Assembly (NCBI GenBank): GCA_947500585.1 | Contig: CANMSN010000004.1 | Coordinates: 124,001 to 188,000 of the forward strand | DNA: 64,000 nt | Direction of reading: 5' to 3' | Origin: an uncultured Flavobacteriaceae bacterium | GTDB lineage: Bacteria > Bacteroidota > Bacteroidia > Flavobacteriales > Flavobacteriaceae | Shown here: in pieces, positions 24,656-34,529 of the stretch | Numbering within the stretch: position 1 is the first letter of the stretch | Layout of the letters: each line of letters begins with the position of its first letter | Notes under the pieces: generated by a model | Databases searched by the model: none | Told to the model about the DNA's origin: nothing | What the model saw: only the letters and a program-made list of their open reading frames with translations | Program-made: the position numbers and the translations under genes

Positions 24656-27028
24656 TTAAGCTCTAATTTCCTTCATTAAATCATCATACGTGTAAAATGC
24701 TTTATCATCTTCATTTTTATGATATAACACACTTACTCTTATCGCTTTTAAACCAGTAACTGCCTGCAAATCTTGAAGTTCTACTATTTCAATATCAGTA
24801 TCTAAATAGTGCTTCGCTTGTAAAAATTTAATATATCTTAAATATTCTCTTTCGTCTTGCTTTTGAGAATACACAATACTTATTTTACCCTTTTGTGTAA
24901 CACGCTCGGTTGTTCCTTTTATATAAGCTTTATCAACGCGTTTTTTTACAATTTCGTAACGCGCATTATAAGTACCATCAACATCAAACTGCTTTTCATC
25001 CATTCTAAAACTTATAGAAAGTGGCTGATTAAACACTAATATCATAGACGCAACATCTAGAAATACTGGAAATTCAGATTGCATTTGATAATACGAATTT
25101 TCCATTTCGCACATCACTTGCAATTGCCATAAACGTAAATTGTATAAATAAACAGGATTAAAACTATCTTCTTTAGTAATAGATTCGCCAATGTACATAT
25201 TATGCTCTACACCATCAGTTTTAAAACGTTCAAAGTAATGTGGATACATTTGTTGCGCCTCTACTTGCTTTCTGTCTAGAAGTGATGACATTTCTTTGTT
25301 AATTAAAGCAATGGTATCATCATACTGTTTTCTATGGTTATAAAGCACGTTTACTTTATCATCAATACTATCAAAATAAGAACTTATTTGTTCTTTTAAC
25401 GCATCGGTAGTGTATAAATGCTTCAATACAGGCTCAATATCTTCCTTAAAAAATTCAGAGATTTGCTGCTCGCTATCTACTTGAAAATGAGAATTCAACC
25501 CTTCTAAATATTCATCTATTTGATATATGAACTGCTCGTAAATTGGCAATTCTTCTAAATTTAAAGCACTTTTAAAAATACTTTTAACTGCTTTTAACTG
25601 TAAGGTTAAATCTTGCTGTGTAGCCTTATTACGTGCTTCTGAGGAGCCTTTAATATCTATCTGTCCGTAAAGTGGGTAAATATTTTCGAATGCTATTTTC
25701 TTAAAAGTAGCCTGTTCACCATTCATTTCAGCCTTAATAAATGCTTTAGCTTCTTTTTCAAAACGCCAATGTACGCTTGGGTGAATAGAGGTACATTCTT
25801 TTTGTATAATAGCTTCAATTAAATTCTCTTCTTCATTTTTAGAGCGTTCAACAGCTGAAACTATATATGGCATAACATCAATTAATTTATTGGCATTAAT
25901 ACTGTTAAGCACTTGAGGTTTTTCAGAAACAATTTCAATAATGCCCATTAAGCCATTTTCATTAGCTATAGGCGCAAATATGGCACTTTTAATACCTTGT
26001 TCATATAAAGCAGTAATATGCGGAGCACGACCTTTTGCTTTTTTAAACATTTTATCGACATCCGATACTGAGAAATACTTACTCTCATTTAACAATCTAT
26101 TATAAGACCAGCCACATAATGCATCTGCACAACCTACGCTTTCAGAATTATTAAGCAAAAAGCTTTTCATGCCTACGCCATAAACACGCTCAAAATTACC
26201 TTCTTCTTCATTATAAATTGAAAAACCTACTTTAATATCATTAATACCTAAAAGCGATCTGAAAATCTCATAAAACCCTTGCATAAAATTTTCATCCTTA
26301 CGCTTATCTTCACCTATAAGACTAGATTTTATGTTCGAAATTGACTGATCATCGGTTACATCAAAAATATTAGAAATAACAAAGCCTTTAAATATGTAAC
26401 TATTTGGAGGAAATTTTTCTTTCCAAAGACTTAAATTCTCGTAATTATCTAATAATTGATCGTAATCTTCTTTTGTAATTTTTGGCGCATCTTCTGTTGG
26501 AATTATTTCACAAAAATCAGCATTATATAATATTTTATAATAATGAATGATGCCGTTTACATCAGGAATTTCATAATAAAATGGTCGCTTAAAATTTAAA
26601 TTATAACCATAACAGAAGTTTAAGATAATAGTACATGCAATAATGTACTTATCATCATCTGGCATATTTTTTATTTGAAGTTCAAAATCATCGCCAGCTG
26701 TTTCTATAATATTTTTAAAACGTTCTGAAGCATTAAAAATTAAATTATGAAACGGTACTGATGCTGTTTTAATTTCATTGTTAGTTAAAATAGGCGAAAA
26801 TGAATCTTGTAGAATGATGTTAATCTCTTTTTCTCTATTTTTTAAAATAGAAATATCGCTAAAACCAGTTCGCAACTCAGGGTATACTTCTGCTGTTTTT
26901 AATATACTTTTTGCCTTAGTTGACAAAAACTCATCTTCATTCTTGGCTAAGGTTTCATAATGCTCAAGCAACTTATTAAAGCCAACTTTAAGCATCATAG
27001 GCGATTCTAAATTATCGTTGATATCCAT
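24656..27028 (-). CDS. GAF-domain protein, large, unknown function
   Basis: 790 residues from the ATG at 27028. An upstream in-frame TTG at 27052 would add eight residues, but the ATG is favoured. A GAF-like domain is seen at about residues 255-400, including GCADALCGWSYNRLL and GIKSAIFAPIANENGLMGIIEI. The N-terminal 240 residues and the C-terminal 350 residues are alpha-helical and unassigned; no kinase, cyclase or DNA-binding motif is evident, and no membrane segment. It converges on the HD-PycTM gene with only 5 bp between stops. GAF domains bind small ligands, so a sensory scaffold is plausible. Confidence 0.75.
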   Translation of the reverse strand: MDINDNLESPMMLKVGFNKLLEHYETLAKNEDEFLSTKAKSILKTAEVYPELRTGFSDISILKNREKEINIILQDSFSPILTNNEIKTASVPFHNLIFNASERFKNIIETAGDDFELQIKNMPDDDKYIIACTIILNFCYGYNLNFKRPFYYEIPDVNGIIHYYKILYNADFCEIIPTEDAPKITKEDYDQLLDNYENLSLWKEKFPPNSYIFKGFVISNIFDVTDDQSISNIKSSLIGEDKRKDENFMQGFYEIFRSLLGINDIKVGFSIYNEEEGNFERVYGVGMKSFLLNNSESVGCADALCGWSYNRLLNESKYFSVSDVDKMFKKAKGRAPHITALYEQGIKSAIFAPIANENGLMGIIEIVSEKPQVLNSINANKLIDVMPYIVSAVERSKNEEENLIEAIIQKECTSIHPSVHWRFEKEAKAFIKAEMNGEQATFKKIAFENIYPLYGQIDIKGSSEARNKATQQDLTLQLKAVKSIFKSALNLEELPIYEQFIYQIDEYLEGLNSHFQVDSEQQISEFFKEDIEPVLKHLYTTDALKEQISSYFDSIDDKVNVLYNHRKQYDDTIALINKEMSSLLDRKQVEAQQMYPHYFERFKTDGVEHNMYIGESITKEDSFNPVYLYNLRLWQLQVMCEMENSYYQMQSEFPVFLDVASMILVFNQPLSISFRMDEKQFDVDGTYNARYEIVKKRVDKAYIKGTTERVTQKGKISIVYSQKQDEREYLRYIKFLQAKHYLDTDIEIVELQDLQAVTGLKAIRVSVLYHKNEDDKAFYTYDDLMKEIRA

Positions 27029-27138
27029 GGTATGAGATTCTGTATAATACAAAGTTACAAATTATTGGTTTAGTCGTTATAATCTAGACTATCTAACAAA
27101 TAAAATGTTACAACTAAATATGTTAAATCTTATATAAA

Positions 27139-27157
27139 ATGGCTTTATAAAAACCAT
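27139..27157 (-). terminator. Possible terminator after the DUF5060 gene
   Basis: ATGGCTTTATAAAAACCAT folds to a 7-bp stem (one G-U pair) with a 5-base loop, about 35 bases after the DUF5060 stop, followed on the minus strand by TTTATATAAG. Confidence 0.45.
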
Positions 27158-27191
27158 CTTTTTAATAATAAATAGCTTCTATATTTATTTC

Positions 27192-30155
27192 TTAACCTTT
27201 TTCAATCTTTCTAATTAATATTGCCCAATCCTGTTGTTTCTTGTCTGTTGATTTTCCTAAATCTACTTTAGAACCTCCTGTAACAGTTTTAACCTTTGAT
27301 TTTTTTAGTTCTCTTCCTTTTTTAGGGTTAAACCAAAGTACCTCATAACTTCCTGTTGCGTTTGATAAATCTAAAGTGGCATTCTCTACTGAATTTAAAT
27401 ATACTAAATAACTGACATTTTCTTTCGCTAAACAATATACCGTGTTCATGTTCTCTGCATTTCCAACTAAATCATTTCTGTTTTCCATATTCCAAAACGG
27501 AATCTTGTTATTCGTAAAAAAATCGATGGCAATAACCGCTTGATTCCAGAATAAATCTCTAGAACGGTAATCTTCACATGTTAAATCTGAATGAGCATGT
27601 TTATAGCCAAAATACCATTCATTACCCCAGCCACCCGCCATAAGCGTACCCCAAAGGGCATTTTTTCTAGCATTATCATGACTAGGATTTTCTGCATCTG
27701 GCAATAATGAATGTGTTGCATCACCAGGTTCATCAACAGCTGCGGCCCATTGAAAACCAGCTTCTTTTGAAGCTTTTAACCAGTGTAAAACCTCACCATG
27801 AACCATCCTGAAATCTGCCTTATGTGTTTGTATGGAAGGCCCTGTTAAACCACTATCTGAACCTAAAAGATCATCATATGGCACACCGTTATGGATTACT
27901 AAATGATGATGATAAGGGTCGTTGTTTTTAAAATAATGCGTCATAGCTAATCGCTGCTCGGTATCTTGTGGAGGTGTTCTATGATTTTTAATCCACTCTC
28001 CATTTTCTTCACATAAATTCCAATTTAATGCTAAATGATGTCCAAATCGTGCCATTAATTCTCGATAATATAGCTTACTGTTAGCTCCCACACCTCCATT
28101 ATCCAATAAGCCCTGGTTTTCTACTTCTAAAGTTTTAAAATGAAGAAATAAACCATTTTTTTGCGCATGTTCAAAAACTATTTCCCATTGATCTGTTTTA
28201 GACACATCTATTCTATCCCAAGTATCATAATCTACATATGGAAATACATTTTGGTCATCGCCTTCTATATTATTAGTCAAAAATGATACTGCATTTAATC
28301 CTTTATAGGCTAAATAATTAAGCGCTCCAACTATGGCTTTTCCTTTCCCATTTCGCCATGTTGGATCTCCTTTTTTCCAATCTTGTAAATGTGCTTCCCA
28401 TTTTTTTACTAAATTATCTTTATGTCCATCGTTATGAAAAGTCCCATCAAAATCTATATAAGATAAAAAGTTCTCTGGAGCATCCGGACCTTGTTTTAAA
28501 AAATATTCTCCTGTTTCTGCAAACTTCAAGTAACGTTCTCCAACATATTGTAATCGCCCTTTACTTCTAAAATCACGTCCAACTTTATCTGATGCTTCAA
28601 CCACAAAACTTCCTTTAACTCCATCCATATAATCCGCACTAACGCCCGTATTCTTTTTAGTACTTACTGCCGCCCATTTTCCTTTTCTAAAATCTACATC
28701 ATATAGCCATTCACCTAGTTCATCTGGAGAAAAATGCACACGCCATTTGTTCCCTTTATCTGCCGAAGTTTGCCCTGCATTGCCATCTGCTGCATAATAA
28801 CCTGGTACAACAAAACTTTTACCTGTAGTAGGATGAGAAAATGTAACATTCAATCTATAATTCATGAACGGATTATCTTCAGCATTTTCAGAAGTCTCTG
28901 GACCATCAAGAGTAAGGGTGATTTTATGCCACTTTTTTAATTCTCCAGTAATTACCAAATTGGTTTCTGTATCATATCCCTTTTGTAAACTTCTTAAAAA
29001 CGCATCGCCTTTTCCTTGAGGCAATATTACAAGACCACTAAAACGCCCTCTGCTAAATTCTTGCCCATCTTTACTCCCTATTTTAGCTAATATTGTAATT
29101 ATATCATTCGTATTTAGCTGTACATCTGCATACATTTTCGCATACTTTGCGCCTTCTTCAAAAGACATTTTACTAAGAGGCGCTTTGAAACTACCCTGAT
29201 TAAAGGCGTTAACTTTTAAAGTATAATCTGAACGTCCGTCATTTTCGCCAACTCCAAAAAAAGCAACATCATAAAGTGCTGATATCCCTTCAAATTTTAC
29301 TGAAGCTTCTGCTTCTTTATTTTTTTCTGGATTTATAGCTAACCACGAATTGTCTTTATAAAATTTACTATCAGTATAATCAAAATCAGTTGCCTTAATA
29401 ATTGTAGCATCAGGGTTTTTATTTGCTAATTCATCCCATGACATTAATGCTATTTCTTTCTCCTTTTTTATATTTATTGTTGGGTCAAAATTTTTGTCAG
29501 TCGTCATTAACCATTGATCCATTTCAAAACCATCTTCACGCATACTAAACTGTATTTCGTGTTCCCCCGCAGTTTCAATGTCTAAATAAATTTGCCCTGG
29601 CACACCACAATGTACTTCAAGTGTGCGTTGTTTGCTTCCCCAAAACCATTCATTCTTACCTTTACACCATTGCATCCGCTGTCCAGATTCTGGCCAAGTA
29701 CCATCTAACCCAACGTGAACGCCATTGTCCTCACTTCCTGTACTATAAGCTTTTACCCAAACATAATAACGACCAGGTGTTGAAATATTTACTTTGTAAT
29801 AAACAACTGCTAGTTTGCCAGGTTTGTTGCTGAAATTTTTTCCTTTTATTAATTCTTCACCATGATTTGTTCTAGTATCTGGTAATACTTCTATGAATTT
29901 ACCATTACTAGCAGTATTTGCATGTGATACAGGATCGTCGTCTCTTAAATCTGTTTTAAAATCTGAAGAAATAACATACCATTTACGAATATCATCATGT
30001 GTTTGCTTGTAAAACTCTTCAGCTTCAACTTTTAATATGCCTTTTTTCTCTTCAAATACTTTTATTTGAGCATGAGTACTTTTAGAAAAAGCTAATAGAT
30101 AAATAACTATTAAGGTGCTTAAGACTACTTTAGTTGGTGTCCTCAATGTTTTCAT
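27192..30155 (-). CDS. Secreted DUF5060 glycoside-hydrolase-like protein
   Basis: 987 residues with a signal peptide (about 1-29, ending STHA). N-terminal CBM-like region (about 30-235) with the GRYYVWVKAY and EIQFSMREDGFEMDQWL segments; a second beta-rich region to about 400; DUF5060 Ig-like domain (about 405-510) with WHKITLTLDGP and GYYAAD; a TIM-barrel-like catalytic region (about 560-870) containing LTNNIEGDDQNVFPYVD, NWNLCEENGEW and AAAVDEPGD; and a C-terminal beta-sandwich (about 890-985) of the type Pfam calls a putative collagen-binding domain. NLCEENGE and DEPGD may supply catalytic acids. It probably attacks an extracellular polysaccharide. The LacI gene is 36 bp upstream, co-oriented. 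Confidence 0.8.
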   Translation of the reverse strand: MKTLRTPTKVVLSTLIVIYLLAFSKSTHAQIKVFEEKKGILKVEAEEFYKQTHDDIRKWYVISSDFKTDLRDDDPVSHANTASNGKFIEVLPDTRTNHGEELIKGKNFSNKPGKLAVVYYKVNISTPGRYYVWVKAYSTGSEDNGVHVGLDGTWPESGQRMQWCKGKNEWFWGSKQRTLEVHCGVPGQIYLDIETAGEHEIQFSMREDGFEMDQWLMTTDKNFDPTINIKKEKEIALMSWDELANKNPDATIIKATDFDYTDSKFYKDNSWLAINPEKNKEAEASVKFEGISALYDVAFFGVGENDGRSDYTLKVNAFNQGSFKAPLSKMSFEEGAKYAKMYADVQLNTNDIITILAKIGSKDGQEFSRGRFSGLVILPQGKGDAFLRSLQKGYDTETNLVITGELKKWHKITLTLDGPETSENAEDNPFMNYRLNVTFSHPTTGKSFVVPGYYAADGNAGQTSADKGNKWRVHFSPDELGEWLYDVDFRKGKWAAVSTKKNTGVSADYMDGVKGSFVVEASDKVGRDFRSKGRLQYVGERYLKFAETGEYFLKQGPDAPENFLSYIDFDGTFHNDGHKDNLVKKWEAHLQDWKKGDPTWRNGKGKAIVGALNYLAYKGLNAVSFLTNNIEGDDQNVFPYVDYDTWDRIDVSKTDQWEIVFEHAQKNGLFLHFKTLEVENQGLLDNGGVGANSKLYYRELMARFGHHLALNWNLCEENGEWIKNHRTPPQDTEQRLAMTHYFKNNDPYHHHLVIHNGVPYDDLLGSDSGLTGPSIQTHKADFRMVHGEVLHWLKASKEAGFQWAAAVDEPGDATHSLLPDAENPSHDNARKNALWGTLMAGGWGNEWYFGYKHAHSDLTCEDYRSRDLFWNQAVIAIDFFTNNKIPFWNMENRNDLVGNAENMNTVYCLAKENVSYLVYLNSVENATLDLSNATGSYEVLWFNPKKGRELKKSKVKTVTGGSKVDLGKSTDKKQQDWAILIRKIEKG

Positions 30156-30191
30156 TCCTAGTGATTTAATTATATTTAGTTTAGTTAGTGA

Positions 30192-31238
30192 TTAAATAAA
30201 TCGATTCTTATTTGTTGAATTTCGCACTACTAAAAATGATTTTAAAACGCGCTTTTCAAAAGATCCATTTGAGTTTTTTATTTGTTTTAGTATCAATTGT
30301 GCAGATTCGACGCCCATTCTAAACCCAGGTTGGTCTATACTTGTAAGTGACGGTTCTAGCAACTCATCAACAGGTTCGTTATTAAACCCAACTAAGGATA
30401 GTTTTTCAGGCATAGTAATACCACGCTCTTTAGCAGCAAGCATAACACTTATTGCTATTTGATCACTAAATGCTAATATTCCGTCTGGATGGACTGGAGA
30501 ATATAATAATTTTCGAGCTGCCGAAAGTGTACTTTCTCTATCAAAATTACTATAAACCAAATACCCCTCAGGAATCTCAAGATTATTATTTCTCATAGCT
30601 ATTTTGTAGCCTTCTACTCTATTGGCATTAATTTGTAAAATCTTGGGGCCACCAATATATGCTATCTTTTTACAACCAATTTCAATCAGGTGTTCAACAG
30701 CTTCAATAGCAGCTCGGGTGTTATCAATAGTTACTTTATGAGTTATAATATCATCACAATCTCTATTAAAAAATACAAGAGGAATACCTAACCGTTTTAA
30801 TTTTTTAAAATGAGAAAACGCTTTAGTTTCACTAGCCAATGAAGCAATAATACCATTTACGCCTACATTAATTAATTCTTGTACTAAACTTTTTTCGCGT
30901 TCGTACGATTCATTTGACTGACAAACAATAATATGCATCCCATTCTCTTCTGCTATACTCTCAATGCCGCTAATTGCCATGGCATATAAATGATAACTAA
31001 TTTTAGGTACAATAATCCCGATAAGATTTGAATTCTTTCGCTTTTGTACTTTAAGCATATCAATAGATACATATCCGATTCTCTCAGCTGTTCGTCTTAC
31101 TCTTTCTTGAGTTGGAACACTTATTCTTGGATGATTTTTAAGCGCTCTAGAAACTGTAGAAATTGAAATACTTAATTCTTCTGCAATATCTTTTAGAGTT
31201 GCACTAGTTTTATATAATGAATTTTGTAAATCTTCCAA
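30192..31238 (-). CDS. LacI-family transcriptional regulator
   Basis: 348 residues. The N-terminal helix-turn-helix with hinge (TLKDIAEELSISISTVSRAL, about residues 15-34) is followed by a periplasmic-binding-protein-like sensor (about 70-340) with LIGIIVPKI and the ILAFSDQIA segment. The start is TTG at 31238: a stop lies three codons upstream and no ATG exists before the HTH. It reads away from the sugar-acid operon and towards the DUF5060 gene, 36 bp downstream. The two TTGCGCAA operators in the divergent gap are its likely targets, so it probably represses its own gene and the plus-strand operon until a sugar ligand appears. Confidence 0.88.
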   Translation of the reverse strand: MEDLQNSLYKTSATLKDIAEELSISISTVSRALKNHPRISVPTQERVRRTAERIGYVSIDMLKVQKRKNSNLIGIIVPKISYHLYAMAISGIESIAEENGMHIIVCQSNESYEREKSLVQELINVGVNGIIASLASETKAFSHFKKLKRLGIPLVFFNRDCDDIITHKVTIDNTRAAIEAVEHLIEIGCKKIAYIGGPKILQINANRVEGYKIAMRNNNLEIPEGYLVYSNFDRESTLSAARKLLYSPVHPDGILAFSDQIAISVMLAAKERGITMPEKLSLVGFNNEPVDELLEPSLTSIDQPGFRMGVESAQLILKQIKNSNGSFEKRVLKSFLVVRNSTNKNRFI

Positions 31239-31254
31239 ATTCTTTAATTATTAA

Positions 31255-31274
31255 TAGCGCAAAAAATTGCGCAA
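31255..31274. promoter_or_regulatory. Probable LacI-family operator O1
   Basis: TAGCGCAA-AAAA-TTGCGCAA: two half-sites facing each other with a 4-base spacer, immediately upstream of the LacI start. The same half-site recurs in O2 about 107 bp away, centre to centre. Confidence 0.65.
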
Positions 31275-31303
31275 AAAACACACTATTTATTAAAAATAAT
31301 TCT

Positions 31304-31343
31304 CAAATTTACATATATTTGTCATAAAATCATATTAATTTTG
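31304..31343. promoter_or_regulatory. Candidate divergent promoters (TAnnTTTG boxes)
   Basis: Bacteroidota -7 type boxes: TATATTTG at 31314-31321 and TAATTTTG at 31336-31343 on the plus strand for the catabolic operon, and TAAATTTG on the minus strand (31304-31311) for the LacI gene. No clear -33 TTG is seen for any. All lie between operators O1 and O2. Confidence 0.45.
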
Positions 31344-31361
31344 ATAAATTCATAATAATCG

Positions 31362-31381
31362 TTTGCGCAAAATTGCGCAAA
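31362..31381. promoter_or_regulatory. Probable LacI-family operator O2
   Basis: TTTGCGCAAAATTGCGCAAA: a 9-bp inverted repeat with a 2-base centre, containing TTGCGCAA twice one helical turn apart. It lies between the candidate plus-strand promoters and the operon start at 31417, a position where bound repressor would block transcription. Confidence 0.75.
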
Positions 31382-31416
31382 TAATCAAGCATATTAACTA
31401 ATAGAATCAATTACAA

Positions 31417-32496
31417 ATGAGTAAAACGTACAAAATAGCTGTTGTTAACGGCGATGGAATAGGAGCAGAAATTGTTCCTGCTGGTGTTTCGGTTTTAGAC
31501 GCTGTAGCAAAAAAACACGGTTTCAATATAGAAAAAGAATCATTTCCTTTTGGCGCTGGTTATTACAAAACACATGGTAAGTTTATGACTGATGATGCTA
31601 TCGAAACTTTAAAAAAGTTTGATGCTATTTATTTTGGAGCAGTTGGTTTACCAGAAATTGATGACACCTTACCTGCGCGAGACTATACGTTTAAAGTAAG
31701 AGGAGAATTAAAACAATATGTAAACTATCGCCCTGTAAAATTATTCTCAGGATTAAAAAGTCCGTTAAGAACTAAAACCGAAAAAGATATAGATTTTGTA
31801 GTTGTTCGCGAAAACAATGAGGGTGAATTTGTACAAAGCGGTAAAACATTTTATGCAGATGATGCTCATGGTTTTGCTACAGATACTAGTGTTTTTACTC
31901 GTTTTGGAATTGAACGTATTGCGCATTACTCATTTCAGTTAGCAAGAAAACGTAGAAGCAAAGTCACTAACGTTACAAAATCAAATACTTTAATAAATAG
32001 TTTAGCGTATTGGGATAAAGTAATTGCTGAAGTTGCTGAACAATATCCAGATGTTGAATTTTCTAAAATGTATATTGATAATGCTTCAGCGAGTTTTGTT
32101 TTACGTCCTGAAGTTTTTGACGTCATTCTTACAACCAATCTTTTTGGTGATATTTTATCAGATTTAGGTGGTGCTATTATGGGTAGTTTAGGTCTTGGTG
32201 GAAGTGGAAACATTAATCCAGAAAAAGATTTCCCTTCTATGTTTGAACCTATTCACGGATCTGCTCCAGATATTGCTGGTAAAAATATAGCAAACCCTAT
32301 TGGGCAAATTTGGTCTGCAGCTATCATGCTTGATCATTTAGGTGAAACTGAAGCGGCAAACGATATTGTTGCTGGAATTGAAGCTACAACTGCTGAAGGA
32401 AACCTTACTGTTGATTTAGGTGGTCATGCTTCTACTTCAGACATTGCAAATAGAATTGTAAAACACATTGAAGCTAACAAATTAATTACAGCTTAA
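31417..32496 (+). CDS. Isocitrate/isopropylmalate-type dehydrogenase (tartrate/malate dehydrogenase-like)
   Basis: 359 residues, NAD- and metal-dependent beta-decarboxylating dehydrogenase. GDGIGAEIVPAG (residues 10-21), VRENNEGEF and the NLFGDILSDLGG metal/NAD motif are conserved, and EPIHGSAPDIAGK binds the adenosine. It lacks a leu gene context and heads an operon with a four-carbon acid sugar kinase, so its substrate is probably a hydroxy-acid such as tartrate, malate or a phosphorylated tetronate rather than isopropylmalate. The gene is preceded by operator O2. The next gene begins 3 bp after its stop. Confidence 0.85.
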   Translation: MSKTYKIAVVNGDGIGAEIVPAGVSVLDAVAKKHGFNIEKESFPFGAGYYKTHGKFMTDDAIETLKKFDAIYFGAVGLPEIDDTLPARDYTFKVRGELKQYVNYRPVKLFSGLKSPLRTKTEKDIDFVVVRENNEGEFVQSGKTFYADDAHGFATDTSVFTRFGIERIAHYSFQLARKRRSKVTNVTKSNTLINSLAYWDKVIAEVAEQYPDVEFSKMYIDNASASFVLRPEVFDVILTTNLFGDILSDLGGAIMGSLGLGGSGNINPEKDFPSMFEPIHGSAPDIAGKNIANPIGQIWSAAIMLDHLGETEAANDIVAGIEATTAEGNLTVDLGGHASTSDIANRIVKHIEANKLITA

Positions 32497-32499
32497 AAT

Positions 32500-33135
32500 A
32501 TGCTGAATAAAAAAATCATAGATTTAACGCTGCCCATAAATAATAAAATGAGCGGCGTTTCTATTGAATCTGCTAAAACGCTTTCTGATGATGGCTGGAA
32601 TGCTTCCACACTGCATTTATATTCGCATAGTGGCACACACATGGATGCACCTTTGCATTTTGAAGTTAACAACCAAACTATTGATGAATTACCTGTAAAT
32701 AGACTCATTACAGAAGCTTGGATTGTTGATTTACGTCATCTTAAACCCAAGGAAGAAATACAAATTTCACATTTAACTAGTATTATTTCAAACTTTAGAG
32801 CAGGAGAAAGTATTATTTTATACACAGGTTGGAGTAAAAAACTAGGTACTCCAGCTTACCGCGATGAGTTACCAAGAATTAGCAGCTCCTTAGCAAACTG
32901 GTTAGGAGAAATAAATGTAAATATATTAGGCGTTGAACCACCATCGGTAGCAGATGTAAATAACATTGAAGAAGTGACAGAAATTCATAATATCCTAATG
33001 AAAAACGATATTATTATTGTGGAAGGACTCTGTAATTTAGACCAAATCACGCAACCAAAAGTCACTTTAATTGCACTTCCTTTAAAAGTTGAAGGTGGTG
33101 ATGGTGCGCCATCAAGAGTTATAGCTTTAGAATAA
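32500..33135 (+). CDS. Cyclase-family metal hydrolase (kynurenine-formamidase-like fold)
   Basis: 211 residues. The family metal-binding motif HSGTHMDAPLHF (about residues 45-56, canonical HxGTHxDxPxHF) and the second-half GVEPPSVAD are present. Enzymes of this fold hydrolyse formylkynurenine, isatin or other cyclic amides and esters; in a sugar-acid operon a lactone or related ring-opening is more likely than kynurenine metabolism. It starts 3 bp after the dehydrogenase stop and ends 8 bp before the kinase. Another cyclase-family gene at 62121 is unrelated in context. Substrate unknown. Confidence 0.82.
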   Translation: MLNKKIIDLTLPINNKMSGVSIESAKTLSDDGWNASTLHLYSHSGTHMDAPLHFEVNNQTIDELPVNRLITEAWIVDLRHLKPKEEIQISHLTSIISNFRAGESIILYTGWSKKLGTPAYRDELPRISSSLANWLGEINVNILGVEPPSVADVNNIEEVTEIHNILMKNDIIIVEGLCNLDQITQPKVTLIALPLKVEGGDGAPSRVIALE

Positions 33136-33143
33136 TATACTTT

Positions 33144-34529
33144 ATGCTAAAAGACTATTTATTAGCTTCTATTCATGAAGGTGACCAACTAAAAGGTCCT
33201 CTAGAAGCAATACGTGACGAACTTAAAGCAAACCCTAAAACCATTATCATTTTAGATGACGACCCTACAGGAACACAAACCGTTTACGATGTTCCTATAA
33301 TTACCAGTTGGGATGAAACCATTTTAGAAGATGAAATTTTAAAAAGCCCCGTTTTCTTTATTTTAACAAATTCTAGAAGTTTACAAATTGAAGCGGCGAA
33401 TGCTTTAGGCGAATTAATTGGCAAACGCTTACTCGCTATTTCAAAAAAACACAACAAAGAACTCTTAATAGTTAGCAGAGGCGATTCAACATTACGTGGT
33501 CATTATCCTAACGAATTAGAAGCTTTAGCAAAAGGGTTAAATATTGAAAACGCAAAACATATTTTAGCACCTGCTTTTTTTGAAGGTGAACGTTATACAT
33601 ACAACGATATCCATTTTGTTAGAGAAGGTCATGATTTTATTCCTGCTGCAGAAACTCCTTTTGCAAAAGACAATACCTTTGGATATAAAAATTCTCATCT
33701 AAAAGACTGGATTATTGAAAAATATGACCATAAAATAGACGCTAAAAAAATTACAAGTCTGTCCATAGAAGCATTAAGAACTCATACTACCGAAAATATT
33801 ATTGAAACCCTTAATAACGCTAAGTATTCGCATATTATAGCAAACGCAACGTCTTATTACGACTTACAAGCTACAGCATTAGCTTGCTTAAAAAGTAATA
33901 AACCTTTTCTTTTTAGAACAGCTGCTGGATTTGTAAATGCTATTTCAGGAATTGAAGCTAAAGATTGTTTAGCCAAAACTGATATTTTAAATTCTGAAAA
34001 TGGTAGCGGCTCTTTAATCGTTATTGGTTCTTATGTTCCTAAAACGACAGCGCAACTTGAGGTTTTAAAGAAACATTCTGATGCTGTATTTTTAGAATTA
34101 GATGTATCAAATGTTCAAAATAGTGTCCTTTTTAAAGAAAATATTAATGCGCTTTCTAAAAAAGTGAATCAACATCTTAAAGCAGATGATGATGTGGTAC
34201 TTTACACCAGTAGAACCATCGTAAAAGATCATACAAAAGCAGAAAGTCTTGCCATTGTAAACCGCGTATCTGACGGTTTAATCTCCATAATTAAAAAGTT
34301 AAAAGATCAACCAAAATATATTGTTGCCAAAGGCGGTATTACGTCTAGTGATGTTGCCACAAAAGGACTAAACGTAAAACGTGCCCTAGTTTTAGGACAA
34401 GCTTTAAAAGGGGTCCCTGTTTGGAAATTAGGTCATGAAACCAAATTTCCAAATATGCCATACATTGTCTTTCCAGGAAATGTTGGCGACAACAATGCAC
34501 TAAATCAACTAACCAAATTATTAAGATGA
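33144..34529 (+). CDS. Four-carbon acid sugar kinase family protein (DUF1537; OtnK/DtnK-like)
   Basis: 461 residues. The N-terminal substrate domain has ILDDDPTGTQTVYDVP (about residues 32-47) and RGDSTLRGHYPNEL; the C-terminal nucleotide domain has YTSRTIVKDH, VAKGGITSSDVA and FPGNVGD. This family phosphorylates erythronate, threonate or 3-oxo-tetronates, feeding them to a dehydrogenase or aldolase. No PdxA2 or aldolase partner is seen; the isocitrate-type dehydrogenase at 31417 may take that role. Its stop overlaps the MFS start by 4 bp (ATGA), implying translational coupling. Confidence 0.88.
   Translation: MLKDYLLASIHEGDQLKGPLEAIRDELKANPKTIIILDDDPTGTQTVYDVPIITSWDETILEDEILKSPVFFILTNSRSLQIEAANALGELIGKRLLAISKKHNKELLIVSRGDSTLRGHYPNELEALAKGLNIENAKHILAPAFFEGERYTYNDIHFVREGHDFIPAAETPFAKDNTFGYKNSHLKDWIIEKYDHKIDAKKITSLSIEALRTHTTENIIETLNNAKYSHIIANATSYYDLQATALACLKSNKPFLFRTAAGFVNAISGIEAKDCLAKTDILNSENGSGSLIVIGSYVPKTTAQLEVLKKHSDAVFLELDVSNVQNSVLFKENINALSKKVNQHLKADDDVVLYTSRTIVKDHTKAESLAIVNRVSDGLISIIKKLKDQPKYIVAKGGITSSDVATKGLNVKRALVLGQALKGVPVWKLGHETKFPNMPYIVFPGNVGDNNALNQLTKLLR

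Noticed and set aside
24656-27052. TTG start at 27052 for the GAF protein
   Set aside because: An ATG eight codons later (27028) is a more natural start and nothing is lost.
23257-27052. Complete Pycsar defence system
   Set aside because: No uridylate or cytidylate cyclase gene is adjacent; the GAF protein shows no cyclase motifs.
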